Shown piece after piece: positions 1-10,210 of a stretch of 58,097 nucleotides of DNA (position 1 is the stretch's first letter; each line of letters opens with the position of its first letter). The translations under genes and the position numbers were made by a program. Source of the DNA: Candidatus Gastranaerophilales bacterium (lineage in GTDB: Bacteria; Cyanobacteriota; Vampirovibrionia; Gastranaerophilales; Gastranaerophilaceae); assembly GCA_900548405.1 (NCBI GenBank), contig UNSJ01000008.1:1-58097 (forward strand), given 5' to 3'. The notes beneath the pieces are model-generated. The model was not told the DNA's origin, did not search any database, and was given only the letters and a program-made list of their open reading frames with translations.

Positions 1-51
1 TGCGTGTCGAAAGCTCAACGCTTCCGCTACTCCAGCCTCAGCTCACTCGCG
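1..51 (-). repeat. GC-rich tail directly after nrdJ stop
   Basis: This is the 51 bases downstream of the nrdJ stop codon, read on the minus strand. They are GC-rich in an AT-rich setting and start with GCGAGTGAGCTGAG right after the TAG. Nearly the same 14-mer, with one C/T difference, follows the infA stop codon at 23142-23155. I see no gene in it. It may be part of a family of short repeats placed at gene ends. Confidence 0.4.
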
Positions 52-2025
52 CTACGAACAACCGGAGTATCCGCATTTAAGACAAATGAAACATCCTTCT
101 GCCATCTGAATTTCGTTTCCGCATTCAGGACATTTTACTGTTTTGATTTCGCCAGTGGGCTCTTCTGTGATTTCTTCTACAGTCGCTTCAACTTTAGCTT
201 CTTCTGTTTTCTTTTTGTCGTCTAGGTTCATAGGCTGGAACTGACGTGAATTATTTCTGTATACTGTGATACCTTTCAAGTTATTTTCATAAGCCAGGAT
301 ATAAGCTTCTTCAATATCTTTACGTGTAGCATGTTCTTCAAAGTTAACTGTTTTAGATACAGCGTTATCAGTGTGAAGCTGGAATGCAGCCTGCATCTTA
401 ACGTGCCAGTAAGGTGATACGTCGTGAGCTGTTACAAAAATATGTTTAACTTCATTTGAAACACCGTCAACATGAGCAATTGAACCTGTTTTTGCAATTT
501 TTGACATCAATTCATCTGAATAGATACCATGTTTTTCAGCATAATCTTTGAAAATTGGGTTGACTTCGAACATTTCGGTTCCGTCCATAATCAATCTTGA
601 GAATACAAGACCGAATAAAGGTTCAACACCGCCTGAAGCTGATGCTATCATTGAAATTGTACCTGTCGGCGCAATACATGTAGTTGTTGCATTTCTGATA
701 CCGAATTTTTCAATTTGTTCATCAAGTTCTTTCCATTGTTCATCAGAAATTTTACCTGCTGATTTACCTTTGTATTTATTGTACAAGAAGTTTTTACCGT
801 CGTAGATACTTCCTTTGAAGTTGTTGAATTTTCCTCTTTCTTTTGAAAGTTCAATTGACTCGCATTTAGATTCATAGTCAATAAATTCCATAATCTGACC
901 TGCAAGTTTAGTACCTTCTTCTGATGCATAAGACAAACCTAATTTCATAAGCATGTCAGCCCATCCCATTACACCAAGACCGATTTTTCTGTTGTTTTGA
1001 ACCATTTCGGATATTTGAGGCAACGGATAGTTGTTAACAGCAATTACGTTATCTAAGAAACGGATTGCAGTTCTTGTTGTATCTGCAAGTAAATCCCAGT
1101 TGATTACGCCGTTGTCAACCATTCTTCCAAGGTTGATTGAACCTAAGTTACATGCTTCATAAGAAAGAAGCGGGACTTCACCGCAAGGGTTTGTAGATTC
1201 GATTGGACCTACAAGAGGAGTAGGGTTATCAGCATTCATTTTGTCAATGAAAACAATACCCGGCTCACCGTTTCTCCAGGCTCCGTCAACAATCATATCA
1301 AATACTTTTTTAGCACTTAATTTGCCTGCAACGGTGTTGTTTTGCGGGTTAATTAATTCATAATCCGTTCCTGCTTTTAAAGCTTCCATGAATTTATCTG
1401 TGACTGCAACAGAAATATTAAAGTTATTTAATTTATTGTTATCGCTTTTGCATTCGATAAAGTCTAAAATATCAGGGTGGTCTACTCTTAAGATACCCAT
1501 ATTAGCACCGCGTCTTGTTCCGCCTTGTTTAACAGCTTCAGTTGCAGCGTTAAATACTTCCATAAATGAAACAGGACCTGATGAAACACCCATAGTAGAG
1601 CGGACAACGCTGTTTTTAGGTCTTAATTTTGAGAAAGAAAAACCTGTACCGCCGCCTGATTTGTGGATTAAAGCAGTATTTTTAACTGTTTCAAAAATAC
1701 CTTCAAGGCTGTCTTCTACCGGAAGAACAAAGCAAGCTGCCAATTGTCCCAATTCTCTGCCTGCATTCATTAAAGTTGGTGAGTTTGGCATAAAGTAGCA
1801 GTTAGTAATAGCTTTGTAAAATCTTTCAGTTAATTTATCAACATCAGCTTGAGATTTTCCGAATTTTAAATCTCCTGATGCGATACTGCTTGCAACACGT
1901 CTGAACATATCAGCAGGTGTTTCTGTACAATTTCCTTCTTTATCTCTTTTAAGATATCTCTTTTCAAGAACCTTAATTGCGTTTTCCGATAAACTTAATT
2001 TTTCCATACATGTGGTGTCTGTCAC
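52..2025 (-). CDS. nrdJ: Adenosylcobalamin-dependent ribonucleotide reductase (class II)
   Basis: This enzyme reduces ribonucleotides to deoxyribonucleotides using coenzyme B12 as radical source, so it needs neither oxygen nor a separate radical subunit. The 657-residue product has the class II layout: a reductase N-terminal region, a redox cysteine in AACFVLPVEDS near residue 98, the active-site motif NPCGEVPL near residue 280 (Asn, catalytic Cys, Glu), PTGTISMIASASGG, and a C-terminal zinc-ribbon tail CPECG...CLKCG carrying shuttle cysteines. Translation starts at a GTG (2023-2025) five bases after a strong AGGGGAGG. It has its own promoter (2055-2083) and no riboswitch. The window also encodes a class III enzyme at 33068 behind a B12 riboswitch, so the two probably work as alternatives. 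Family assignment is firm; the symbol follows common usage. Confidence 0.93.
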   Translation of the reverse strand: MTDTTCMEKLSLSENAIKVLEKRYLKRDKEGNCTETPADMFRRVASSIASGDLKFGKSQADVDKLTERFYKAITNCYFMPNSPTLMNAGRELGQLAACFVLPVEDSLEGIFETVKNTALIHKSGGGTGFSFSKLRPKNSVVRSTMGVSSGPVSFMEVFNAATEAVKQGGTRRGANMGILRVDHPDILDFIECKSDNNKLNNFNISVAVTDKFMEALKAGTDYELINPQNNTVAGKLSAKKVFDMIVDGAWRNGEPGIVFIDKMNADNPTPLVGPIESTNPCGEVPLLSYEACNLGSINLGRMVDNGVINWDLLADTTRTAIRFLDNVIAVNNYPLPQISEMVQNNRKIGLGVMGWADMLMKLGLSYASEEGTKLAGQIMEFIDYESKCESIELSKERGKFNNFKGSIYDGKNFLYNKYKGKSAGKISDEQWKELDEQIEKFGIRNATTTCIAPTGTISMIASASGGVEPLFGLVFSRLIMDGTEMFEVNPIFKDYAEKHGIYSDELMSKIAKTGSIAHVDGVSNEVKHIFVTAHDVSPYWHVKMQAAFQLHTDNAVSKTVNFEEHATRKDIEEAYILAYENNLKGITVYRNNSRQFQPMNLDDKKKTEEAKVEATVEEITEEPTGEIKTVKCPECGNEIQMAEGCFICLKCGYSGCS

Positions 2026-2054
2026 ATTAACCTCCCCTTACGATTTATATTAAT

Positions 2055-2083
2055 ATTATAGTCAATTTTTCATGTCTGTTCAA
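2055..2083 (-). promoter_or_regulatory. Sigma70-type promoter of nrdJ
   Basis: Read on the minus strand there is TTGAAC, a 17-base spacer and a perfect TATAAT, ending about 30 bases before the GTG start of nrdJ. The rest of the 177-base divergent spacer (2026-2202) is AT-rich and should also hold the promoter of the symporter on the other strand; TATAAT copies at 2178-2188 fit but have no good -35 box. Confidence 0.6.
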
Positions 2084-2202
2084 CAATGATACATCAATTT
2101 ACAATGAGCATGGGTAAGACTGTTACAAAACTTTTACGAAACGTTACAGGAATTTATCCATATGGCTATGTTTGTAATATAATATAATTCGAGGTACCAA
2201 AT

Positions 2203-3507
2203 TTGAAACATTCAAAACTTACAGCCCTAATATTTATAGCATTGATTTTAGGTGTTATCGTAGGTCACTTTGCCCCTGACTTCGCGGTTAAAATGAAACC
2301 TTTTGCGGTCATATTTTTAAGAATGGTGAAGATGATTATTGCACCTTTGCTTTTTGCAACCCTTGTTGTGGGTATAGCAGGTCACGGTGATGCAAAAAGT
2401 CTTGGCAAAATAGGTCTTAAAACAATTATTTATTTTGAGATTGTAACAACGCTTGCTCTTATTATCGGTTTGACTATGGCTAATATTTTCAAACCCGGTG
2501 TAGGATTTGTAACAGGAAGTACTCCTCACGCATTGCATATGCAGGAGGCAGGTCTGATGGCTGCAACACAGGCGCATACATCTGTAAGTGAAATGGTTAC
2601 AAGTATTTTCCCGACGAGCATAATTGATGCAATGGCACAGGGAAATCTTTTGCAAATAGTTGTGTTTTCAATATTCTTTGCGCTTGCAATAGTTGCTGTT
2701 GGAAAATCGGCAAAACCTGTATTAGATATATTAAATTCTGTTTCTCAGATAATGTTTAAATTTACCGAATATGTAATGTACTTTGCTCCGTTAGGTATAT
2801 TTGGTGCTATTGCTTCAACAATCGGTGCAAACGGGTTATCTGTTTTGAAAAGTTATTTCAAGGTAATCGGTGCATTGTATGTTGCACTTGCTGTTTTTGT
2901 ACTTTTGGTGCTGATTATTGCGTGTAAAATTGTAAAAATATCGTTCAGAAACCTTTTAAGAGCTTTGCAGGAACCTGCTTTGCTTGCGTTTACAACTGCA
3001 AGTTCGGAAGCAGCTTTTCCTAAGGCAATGGAGATTATGGAGCGTTTTGGTGTGCCAAAAAATATTGTAGGGTTTGTAATGCCTACCGGTTATACTTTTA
3101 ATCTTGACGGAAGTACTTTATACCTTGCAATGGCAGTTATATTTTCATCACAAATTGTAGGTATAAATCTTGATTTAAACCAGCAGATTGTTATAATGTT
3201 AGCATTAATGCTTACAAGTAAAGGAATTGCAGGAGTTCCGAGAGTATCTTTGATTGTTCTTGCAGGTACTCTGGCAAGCTTTAATATTCCTATTCTCGGA
3301 GTCGCAATACTTTTGGGTATTGACCAAATCCTTGATATGGGAAGAACAACTGTTAACCTTGTGGGTAATTGCGTTGCAACCGTTGTTATTGCACGCTGGG
3401 AAAAAGAATTTGATTACAATAAAATGGCAGAATTTGTAAGGCTTTCAAAAGAAGAAAGTCTTGGAAACGATATACAGCAAAGACTAGGAAAAATAAAAGA
3501 AGGATAA
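2203..3507 (+). CDS. Dicarboxylate/amino acid:cation symporter (DAACS family)
   Basis: This is a secondary transporter of the GltP/DctA family, taking up dicarboxylates or acidic amino acids with Na+ or H+ across the inner membrane. The 434-residue product has the expected chain of hydrophobic helices, a serine-rich hairpin (TTASSEAAFP), the GYTFNLDGSTLY segment, the second hairpin TSKGIAGVPR, and the substrate-site helix DMGRTTVNLVGN. That helix keeps the Asp and Arg used by glutamate/aspartate carriers. It ends in GN, as in C4-dicarboxylate carriers, where aspartate carriers have GD, so the substrate is not certain. The start is a TTG with GAGG eight bases upstream. It lies six bases before ileS on the same strand and may be cotranscribed with it. 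Confidence 0.85.
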   Translation: MKHSKLTALIFIALILGVIVGHFAPDFAVKMKPFAVIFLRMVKMIIAPLLFATLVVGIAGHGDAKSLGKIGLKTIIYFEIVTTLALIIGLTMANIFKPGVGFVTGSTPHALHMQEAGLMAATQAHTSVSEMVTSIFPTSIIDAMAQGNLLQIVVFSIFFALAIVAVGKSAKPVLDILNSVSQIMFKFTEYVMYFAPLGIFGAIASTIGANGLSVLKSYFKVIGALYVALAVFVLLVLIIACKIVKISFRNLLRALQEPALLAFTTASSEAAFPKAMEIMERFGVPKNIVGFVMPTGYTFNLDGSTLYLAMAVIFSSQIVGINLDLNQQIVIMLALMLTSKGIAGVPRVSLIVLAGTLASFNIPILGVAILLGIDQILDMGRTTVNLVGNCVATVVIARWEKEFDYNKMAEFVRLSKEESLGNDIQQRLGKIKEG

Positions 3508-3513
3508 TTTAGT

Positions 3514-6330
3514 ATGAGTAACGAAACAAGTGTAAAAACTGAGTATAAAGAAACTCTAAACTTGCCTCAAACTACTTTAGCGATGAGAGCAAACGCTACT
3601 GTGAGAGAACTTGAAATTCAAAAGTTCTGGGAAGAACATGATATTTATAATAAAATTATTAACAGCCGCGACAAAGCAAATAAATTTATCTTGCACGACG
3701 GTCCTCCGTATTTGAGTTCTGAAAAAATTCACGTAGGTACAGCTCTTAATAAAATCCTTAAAGATATTTTATTGAAATATAAAGCACAGGCAGGATATTA
3801 TACACCGTATGTTCCCGGATATGACGGACATGGTCTGCCTATTGAGAACGCTGTTGTTAAAAATATTAAAGGCGGCAGAAACGCTTTAACTCCTGTTGAA
3901 TTAAGACAAAAATGCCGTGAATTTGCGCATAAAAACCTTAAAGGTCAGGAAAGTGAATTTAAACGTCTTGGTGTTCTTGGTGATTGGGAGCATCCTTATT
4001 TGACTATTGACCCTGAATTTGAAGCTGAACAGGTTAGAGTGTTCGGCGATATGTACAAAAAGGGCTATGTTGAAAAAGGGCTGAAACCAGTTTACTGGTG
4101 CGCATCTTGCGAAACTGCTCTTGCAGAAGCGGAAGTTGAATATGCTGATCATACTTCAACTTCAATTTATGTAAGGTTTAAGTTTGATGATGAGTCTGCG
4201 AAAAAAATTAATAACCTTGTTCCTGCAACTGAAGGCAAAGATATTTACTCGGTTATTTGGACAACAACTCCTTGGACAATTCCTTCAAACATGGCAATAA
4301 GCGTACATCCGAGATTTGAATATACTTTCTTTGAAAAAGACGGTGATGTTTATATCGCTGCTCAAGAGCTGCTTGCAAGCTTCTTGAAAGATGTTGAGTG
4401 GGAAGAAAGTGACATAAAAGTTTTAGGTTCTTGCAAAGGTCAGGATTTGGAACTTTTGAATACTAAACATCCGCTTGTTGACAGAAAATCTCCGTTAATT
4501 TTAGGCGAGCACGTTACGCTTGAAGCAGGTACAGGTTCTGTTCACACAGCTCCGGGACACGGTCTTGAGGACTATGAAGTCGGATGCAGATACGGTATTG
4601 AAGTATTTTCACCTTTAGACAGCAGAGGTGTTTGGACCGAATCGGTTCAGGATAAGGATTTGGAAGGCGTTCCTTACTACAAAGGAAATGCTATCGTTAT
4701 TGAAAAGCTTAAAAATTGCGGAGCTTTGCTTGCTCAGCAAGATATTCAGCACAGCTATCCTCACTGCTGGAGATGTAAAAATCCTGTAATTTACAGAGCT
4801 ACACCTCAGTGGTTTGTTAAGGTTGAAAAATTCAGAGAAAAAACTCTTGAAGAAATTAAAATAGTAAAATGGATTCCTGCAAGCGGCGAAGCAAGAATTT
4901 CTAACATGGTTGCAGGACGTACAGACTGGTGTATTTCACGTCAGCGTGCGTGGGGCGTTCCTATTCCGGTATTCTACTGCGAGGACTGCGGAGAGGTTAT
5001 CGTAACAGACGAAACAATTGAACATGTTGCACGTATAGTTGAGAAAGAAAGCTCTGACGCTTGGGTTAAATATTCAGCAGAAGAATTACTGCCTAAAGGG
5101 TTTAAATGTCCTAAATGCGGAAAAAATCATTTCCGTAAAGAAAACGATATTATGGATGTTTGGTTTGATTCAGGTGTAACCTGGCGTGCTGTTGTTGAAA
5201 AACGTTCCGATGAACTCGGTACAACTCCTGTTGAAATGTATTTGGAGGGTTCCGATCAGCACAGAGGATGGTTCCAGTCATCACTTCTTACATCAGTTGC
5301 AGTTGAAGGCAAAGCGCCTTATAAATCTGTTCTTACACACGGATTTGTGTTCGGTGAGGACGGGAGAAAAATGTCTAAGTCTTTAGGAAACTACATCAGA
5401 CCTGATGAAATTATCAAGACTTATGGGGCTGATATCTTAAGATTGTGGGCTGCATCAGTTGATTACAGAAACGATACAAAAATTGGTAACAACATTATTA
5501 AACAGCTTGCGGAAATCTTTAAGAAAACAAGAAATACGTCAAGATTTTTGGTTGGCAACTTGTTTGACTTTAATCCTGCTGTTGATTATGTAAAATACGA
5601 AGATTTAAAAGCAATTGATAAATTTGCATTACACAAACTTAACCAGCTGATTGTAAGTGTTACGGAGGCTTTTGATAACTATGAATTCTACAAGTACTTC
5701 CAGCAATTGCAAAACTTTGCGGCAGTTGATTTAAGTTCATTCTACCTTGATATTGTTAAAGACAGATTGTATACAGCAGGCAAAAAATCGCTTTCACGCC
5801 GTGCTTGCCAGACTGTTTTGTATGAAATATTGCAAACGCTTGTAAGAATGCTTGTTCCTGTAATGCCGCATCAGGCAGAAGATATTTGGATGAGTGTTCC
5901 TGAATGTCAGAAAAACGGTTTAGAAAGTATATTGCTTTCCGATTGGGTAAAATCAAAACCTGAATGGAATAATGAGCAATTAGAAGCAGATTTCTCTCAA
6001 ATCTTAAAAGTTAGAGAAGTTGTTACACGTGCAATAGAGCCTTTGCGTGCTGATAAAAAAGTTGGAAGCTCATTAGAGGTTGCTGTTTATATTAAGTCTG
6101 ACAATAACAGTGTATTAAAAGCAAATGAAGATGAACTTTGCAATATATTTATCACATCTCAGGCAATCTTAGCTGATGAAAAACCTGAAAATGTATTAAA
6201 TGAACACACAGAAGAAGGTTATACTGTTTGGGTTACAAAGGCAGAGGGTGAAAAATGCAGCCGCTGCTGGAAATATCGCAAACTCGATGATAACGGAATT
6301 TGTGATGAATGCGAAGAAGCAGTAAAATAA
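3514..6330 (+). CDS. ileS: Isoleucyl-tRNA synthetase
   Basis: This enzyme charges tRNA-Ile with isoleucine in the cytoplasm and edits misactivated valine. The 938-residue product is a full-length bacterial type enzyme: Rossmann catalytic domain, editing domain with WTTTPWTIPSN, the KMSKS loop as DGRKMSKSLGNY, an anticodon-binding helical region, and a C-terminal zinc site (CSRCW ... CDEC). The first class I signature, normally HxGH, reads HVGT here (PPYLSSEKIHVGTALNK). The flanking residues are conserved, so this is a real substitution of the last His and not a misreading. The gene follows the symporter by six bases and ends before a good terminator. Function is confident; the altered signature is listed as a finding. 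Confidence 0.95.
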   Translation: MSNETSVKTEYKETLNLPQTTLAMRANATVRELEIQKFWEEHDIYNKIINSRDKANKFILHDGPPYLSSEKIHVGTALNKILKDILLKYKAQAGYYTPYVPGYDGHGLPIENAVVKNIKGGRNALTPVELRQKCREFAHKNLKGQESEFKRLGVLGDWEHPYLTIDPEFEAEQVRVFGDMYKKGYVEKGLKPVYWCASCETALAEAEVEYADHTSTSIYVRFKFDDESAKKINNLVPATEGKDIYSVIWTTTPWTIPSNMAISVHPRFEYTFFEKDGDVYIAAQELLASFLKDVEWEESDIKVLGSCKGQDLELLNTKHPLVDRKSPLILGEHVTLEAGTGSVHTAPGHGLEDYEVGCRYGIEVFSPLDSRGVWTESVQDKDLEGVPYYKGNAIVIEKLKNCGALLAQQDIQHSYPHCWRCKNPVIYRATPQWFVKVEKFREKTLEEIKIVKWIPASGEARISNMVAGRTDWCISRQRAWGVPIPVFYCEDCGEVIVTDETIEHVARIVEKESSDAWVKYSAEELLPKGFKCPKCGKNHFRKENDIMDVWFDSGVTWRAVVEKRSDELGTTPVEMYLEGSDQHRGWFQSSLLTSVAVEGKAPYKSVLTHGFVFGEDGRKMSKSLGNYIRPDEIIKTYGADILRLWAASVDYRNDTKIGNNIIKQLAEIFKKTRNTSRFLVGNLFDFNPAVDYVKYEDLKAIDKFALHKLNQLIVSVTEAFDNYEFYKYFQQLQNFAAVDLSSFYLDIVKDRLYTAGKKSLSRRACQTVLYEILQTLVRMLVPVMPHQAEDIWMSVPECQKNGLESILLSDWVKSKPEWNNEQLEADFSQILKVREVVTRAIEPLRADKKVGSSLEVAVYIKSDNNSVLKANEDELCNIFITSQAILADEKPENVLNEHTEEGYTVWVTKAEGEKCSRCWKYRKLDDNGICDECEEAVK

Positions 6331-6351
6331 AGCATTAATTTAAAGATAAAT

Positions 6352-6384
6352 AAAAAGGATAACAAAATTATGTTATCCTTTTTA
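6352..6384 (+). terminator. Intrinsic terminator after ileS
   Basis: The arms AAAAAGGATAAC and GTTATCCTTTTT form a hairpin that ends in a T run, 22 bases after the ileS stop. It is symmetric enough to work in both directions. Confidence 0.75.
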
Positions 6385-6533
6385 TTATTACGATTTGTTA
6401 ACAATCTATATTTTTATCTAAAGATTTAATCTTAAAATGCCGTAACCATGAATACAAGTACTATTTTGAAAGGAAATTAGCTTTCAAGCACAAACTTAAA
6501 GCTTACACCAAAACCTAAAGAAAGGGTAAAAAT

Positions 6534-7910
6534 ATGGGAATGGCAGCAGGACAAGCTAGACTTTTAAGTATAACAGCAAGATTGACCAATAATGAAAATA
6601 CAGGTCAAAGTGTTTCCTATTCAAAACAAAGATTAGCTGACCAGACACAACAAATTACAAATGAATACAACGAAGCATTGGAAGCTACAAAATTGACAGT
6701 ACTTACAGGATTTAACGGTGCTGAAGCAAATTATACAGATATTTCCTATAATTTGATGACAGGTTTGCAAATGGCTGACAGTACCAAACAATATATCGTT
6801 ACAGATGCTAAAGGTAAAATTTTGGTTACAAACGATATTGCAAAAGCTTATGAAAAATCCAACGGCAATTATAATATGTTCCTTGCAAATCTTACAGGTG
6901 CAACAACGTCCAAAGGCGGTAAAGCTTATTCTCAAGCTGATATTACCGTAAGCAAAGCTAATGAAAAATGGGTAAAACTTGATGCCGATGGTAAGCCAGT
7001 AGAAGCAGCAGCCGGTGAAGCAGGTGCTTATGATAACAATTCGGATACTGTAGCTGCAAAACAAAAGATTCACGATGCTTGGGACAAATACTTCTCAACA
7101 GTTGGTATAAATCTGGGTGATAATGAACACGATTTTGGATTCAGCTGGACAGAAACTTATACGCTGGATGAAGACGGTAATAAAGTTTACAGTATCGGTG
7201 ACGGTTATGCGGGATATGCAAGAACAGATGAAAACGGAGATTATATAAAGGATGCATCAGGTAATATAATTTATGACCCTATTAATTACGAAGGTACAAC
7301 TGATGAGCAGCGTGAATTATATGATTATGCAATGGCTTTAACAGAAGCTTATTTAAGAGTTAATACAGGCGATGAAACCGTTCCGTTTAAAGTTGAGTAC
7401 AACGCTGATAATTACAATACTGCAGCTAATGCGGAAAATAAAACTGATTTTACATACTACAAAAATATTTTTAATAAAATGCAATCAAGCGGTTACTTTA
7501 CTTATACAAATAAACCCGGTGAAGCTGATGAAAATCATATTTATGCGGATGTGGGAACAGGAACAGCAGGCAATGTTCAAAAATCTCCTCTTGCAGATAA
7601 TGTTGCTTTTGAAGAAGCTTTAAGAAACGGTACTTTGAGATTGGAATACTACTCTACAACCGATAGAGCATTTAAATCAACTACTATTTCAGATGACTCT
7701 TGTATTCAAGAAGTAGCTGATGAAAGAGCTATTGCAAGAGCAGAATCTAAATATACTCAAGATATGACTGATTTAGAAAATAAAGACAAAAAATTAGACC
7801 TTGAATTAAAACGACTTGATACAGAACACAGCGCATTGCAAACCGAATATGATTCTGTAAAATCCGTAGTAGATAAAAACGTAGAATCTTCATTTAAAAT
7901 ATTCTCATAA
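6534..7910 (+). CDS. Unknown MAAGQAR-family protein, copy 1
   Basis: I do not recognise a named family. The 458-residue product begins MGMAAGQARLLSITAR and ends with a helical, heptad-like segment (LDLELKRLDTEHSALQ) closing in SSFKIFS. Two further genes here (27824-28867 and 38808-40460) share both ends but have different, longer or shorter middles, so the termini are the conserved parts. There is no signal peptide or membrane segment. The middle, about residues 80-380, is rich in Tyr, Asn, Asp and Gly and looks like an exposed beta-type domain. Conserved alpha-helical ends around a variable core is the layout of flagellin and hook-associated proteins, but I see no direct homology. Translation starts at ATGGGAATG behind AAAGGG. 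The gene stands alone between terminators. Confidence 0.8.
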   Translation: MGMAAGQARLLSITARLTNNENTGQSVSYSKQRLADQTQQITNEYNEALEATKLTVLTGFNGAEANYTDISYNLMTGLQMADSTKQYIVTDAKGKILVTNDIAKAYEKSNGNYNMFLANLTGATTSKGGKAYSQADITVSKANEKWVKLDADGKPVEAAAGEAGAYDNNSDTVAAKQKIHDAWDKYFSTVGINLGDNEHDFGFSWTETYTLDEDGNKVYSIGDGYAGYARTDENGDYIKDASGNIIYDPINYEGTTDEQRELYDYAMALTEAYLRVNTGDETVPFKVEYNADNYNTAANAENKTDFTYYKNIFNKMQSSGYFTYTNKPGEADENHIYADVGTGTAGNVQKSPLADNVAFEEALRNGTLRLEYYSTTDRAFKSTTISDDSCIQEVADERAIARAESKYTQDMTDLENKDKKLDLELKRLDTEHSALQTEYDSVKSVVDKNVESSFKIFS

Positions 7911-7924
7911 AAAATAACCTATAA

Positions 7925-7959
7925 AAAAACAGAACCATAAATATTATGGTTCTGTTTTT
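7925..7959. terminator. Bidirectional terminator between MAAGQAR copy 1 and fusA
   Basis: The arms AAAAACAGAACCATAA and TTATGGTTCTGTTTTT give a long perfect stem with A and T runs on either side. It serves the two convergent genes. Confidence 0.85.
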
Positions 7960-7984
7960 ATTTTGTCGAATTCTGTATGAAATT

Positions 7985-10078
7985 CTATTCTTTTGCTGTA
8001 ACGCCTGATTTTTCGATAATTTCTTTTTCGATGTTAGCAGGAACTTGTTCATAGCATTTGAATTCCATTGAGAAAGTTCCGCGACCTTGAGTTTTTGAAC
8101 GGATATCAGTTGCATAACCGAACATTTCTCCAAGAGGAACAATCGCATTGATTTTTTGAATTCCGGTTCCTTCAATGATTTCCATACCTTCAACACGACC
8201 GCGTCGAGATGAAATATCACCGATAATATCGCCTGTATTTTCTTCAGGAACTTCGATTTCAACTTTCATCATAGGTTCAAGGATACAAGGTTTAGCTTTT
8301 CTTACACCTTCTTTAATCGCCATAGAACCTGCGATTTTGAACGCCATTTCTGAAGAGTCAACATCGTGGTAAGAACCATCGTAAAGTTCAACTTTAACGT
8401 CTATCATAGGGAAGCCTGCAAGGATACCGCCTTCAAGAGCTTCTTCCATACCTTTTCTTGCAGGTTCAATGTATTCTTTCGGAATAGCACCACCGACGAT
8501 TTTGTTTTCAAATACAAATCCAGCATTTTCTTCAGCCGGAGCAATTCTGATTTTAACGTGACCGTATTGACCTTTACCACCTGACTGACGGATGAATTTA
8601 GAATCCTGATCAGATGTTCCGCGAATTGTTTCTCTGTATGCAACTTGAGGTTTACCTACGTTAGCATCAACTTTGAATTCTCTCATAAGACGGTCAACAA
8701 TGATATCAAGGTGAAGTTCACCCATACCTGAAATGATTGTTTGACCTGTTTCTGTATCAGATTTTACACGGAATGAAGGATCTTCTTCAGCAAGTTTTTG
8801 AAGAGCGATACCCATTTTATCCTGGTCAGCTTTTGTTTTAGGTTCAATAGCAACTGAAATTACAGGTTCAGGGAAAGTCATTCTTTCCAAGATAATAGGT
8901 GCTTTTTCATCACATAATGTATCACCTGTAGTAGTATCTTTTAAACCAACAGCTGCACAGATGTCGCCTGCATAAACTTCTTCGATTTCATTTCTTTGGT
9001 CAGCTTGCATTTGAACAAGTCTTGAAATACGTTCTTTTTTGCCTGTTGTAGAGTTAAGAACATAAGAACCTGCTGTCAATTTACCTGAGTAAACACGTAA
9101 GAATGTTAAACGACCTACATAAGGATCTGTCATAACTTTGAATGATAAAGCTGAGAATGGTTCTTCGTCAGAAGAATGTCTTTCAACTTTAGAACCGTCT
9201 TCCAATTCACCTTCAATAGCTTTTACATCAACAGGAGAAGGCATTAATTCAACAACTGAATCCAATAGTAATTGAACACCTTTGTTTTTAAATGCTGTAC
9301 CGCAAGTTACAGGAACGATTTTGTTTTCGCAAACAGCTTTTCTCAAACCTGCTTTTAATTCTTCTACTGTTAAAGATTCAGGATCTTCAAAGTATTTTTC
9401 CATTAATGTATCATCAGTTTCAGCGATAGCTTCAACAAGAGCTTCTCTGTATTCTTTAGCTTTATCAAGCAAATCAGCAGGAATTTCTTCTTCTCTGATG
9501 TCTGTACCTAAGTCATTTGTATAAATTTCAGCTTTCATTGTAAATAAGTCAATTAAGCCTGTGAATTTATCTTCAGCACCGATAGGTAATCTGATAGGGT
9601 GAGCATTACCGCCTAAACGGTTTCTAACTTGTTCTACAACTCTGTAAAAGTTAGCACCTGTTCTATCCATTTTGTTAACAAAAACCATACGAGGAACTTC
9701 GTAACGGTTTGCTTGTCTCCAAACTGTTTCAGATTGAGATTGAACACCGCCAACAGCACAGAATACTGCAACAACGCCGTCTAATACACGTAATGAACGT
9801 TCAACTTCGATTGTAAAGTCAACGTGGCCCGGTGTGTCGATTACGTTAATTTGGTGACCTTTCCAATATGAAGTAACAGCCGCAGATTGGATTGTAATAC
9901 CTCTTTCACGTTCTTGTTCCATAAAGTCTGTTACAGCAGCACCATCGTGAACTTCACCGATTTTATGAGTTTTACCTGTGTAAAACAAGATACGTTCAGT
10001 TGTAGTGGTTTTACCGGCATCGATGTGAGCGGCAATACCAATGTTTCTGATTTTTTCTAATGGAGTTTTTCTAGCCAT
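7985..10078 (-). CDS. fusA: Translation elongation factor G
   Basis: EF-G is the GTPase that drives translocation of tRNA and mRNA on the ribosome and, with RRF, ribosome recycling. The 697-residue product is full length. It has the G1 loop [15 protein letters not shown], the switch region [16 protein letters not shown], and NKMDRTGA, followed by domains II to V. The position is unusual only in that it stands alone: the usual partners rpsL, rpsG and tuf are not next to it. The start ATG is preceded by AAAGGAAAAC on the minus strand. Its 132-base upstream gap is shared with the divergent uppS. Confidence 0.96.
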   Translation of the reverse strand: MARKTPLEKIRNIGIAAHIDAGKTTTTERILFYTGKTHKIGEVHDGAAVTDFMEQERERGITIQSAAVTSYWKGHQINVIDTPGHVDFTIEVERSLRVLDGVVAVFCAVGGVQSQSETVWRQANRYEVPRMVFVNKMDRTGANFYRVVEQVRNRLGGNAHPIRLPIGAEDKFTGLIDLFTMKAEIYTNDLGTDIREEEIPADLLDKAKEYREALVEAIAETDDTLMEKYFEDPESLTVEELKAGLRKAVCENKIVPVTCGTAFKNKGVQLLLDSVVELMPSPVDVKAIEGELEDGSKVERHSSDEEPFSALSFKVMTDPYVGRLTFLRVYSGKLTAGSYVLNSTTGKKERISRLVQMQADQRNEIEEVYAGDICAAVGLKDTTTGDTLCDEKAPIILERMTFPEPVISVAIEPKTKADQDKMGIALQKLAEEDPSFRVKSDTETGQTIISGMGELHLDIIVDRLMREFKVDANVGKPQVAYRETIRGTSDQDSKFIRQSGGKGQYGHVKIRIAPAEENAGFVFENKIVGGAIPKEYIEPARKGMEEALEGGILAGFPMIDVKVELYDGSYHDVDSSEMAFKIAGSMAIKEGVRKAKPCILEPMMKVEIEVPEENTGDIIGDISSRRGRVEGMEIIEGTGIQKINAIVPLGEMFGYATDIRSKTQGRGTFSMEFKCYEQVPANIEKEIIEKSGVTAKE

Positions 10079-10175
10079 TTCTTTGTTTTCCTTTTTATAT
10101 TGTGTACATCGCTATTATAATTTTTAGCCTCATTAAAATTATCACACAAACATATATTTTTACAAAACATATTTA

Positions 10176-10203
10176 TTGTAATTTTAAATATTTGCAATAT
10201 AAT
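10176..10203 (+). promoter_or_regulatory. Strong promoter placing uppS transcript start at its ATG
   Basis: TTGTAA (10176-10181), a 16-base spacer and a perfect TATAAT (10198-10203) stand only seven bases before the uppS ATG at 10211. A transcript starting at the usual distance would begin at or next to the start codon, giving a leaderless or nearly leaderless mRNA. Confidence 0.5.
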
Positions 10204-10210
10204 TAGGATT

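Noticed and set aside
4..225. Plus-strand ORF overlapping the 3' end of nrdJ
   Set aside because: It is the reverse shadow of a well-supported gene and has no recognisable domain.
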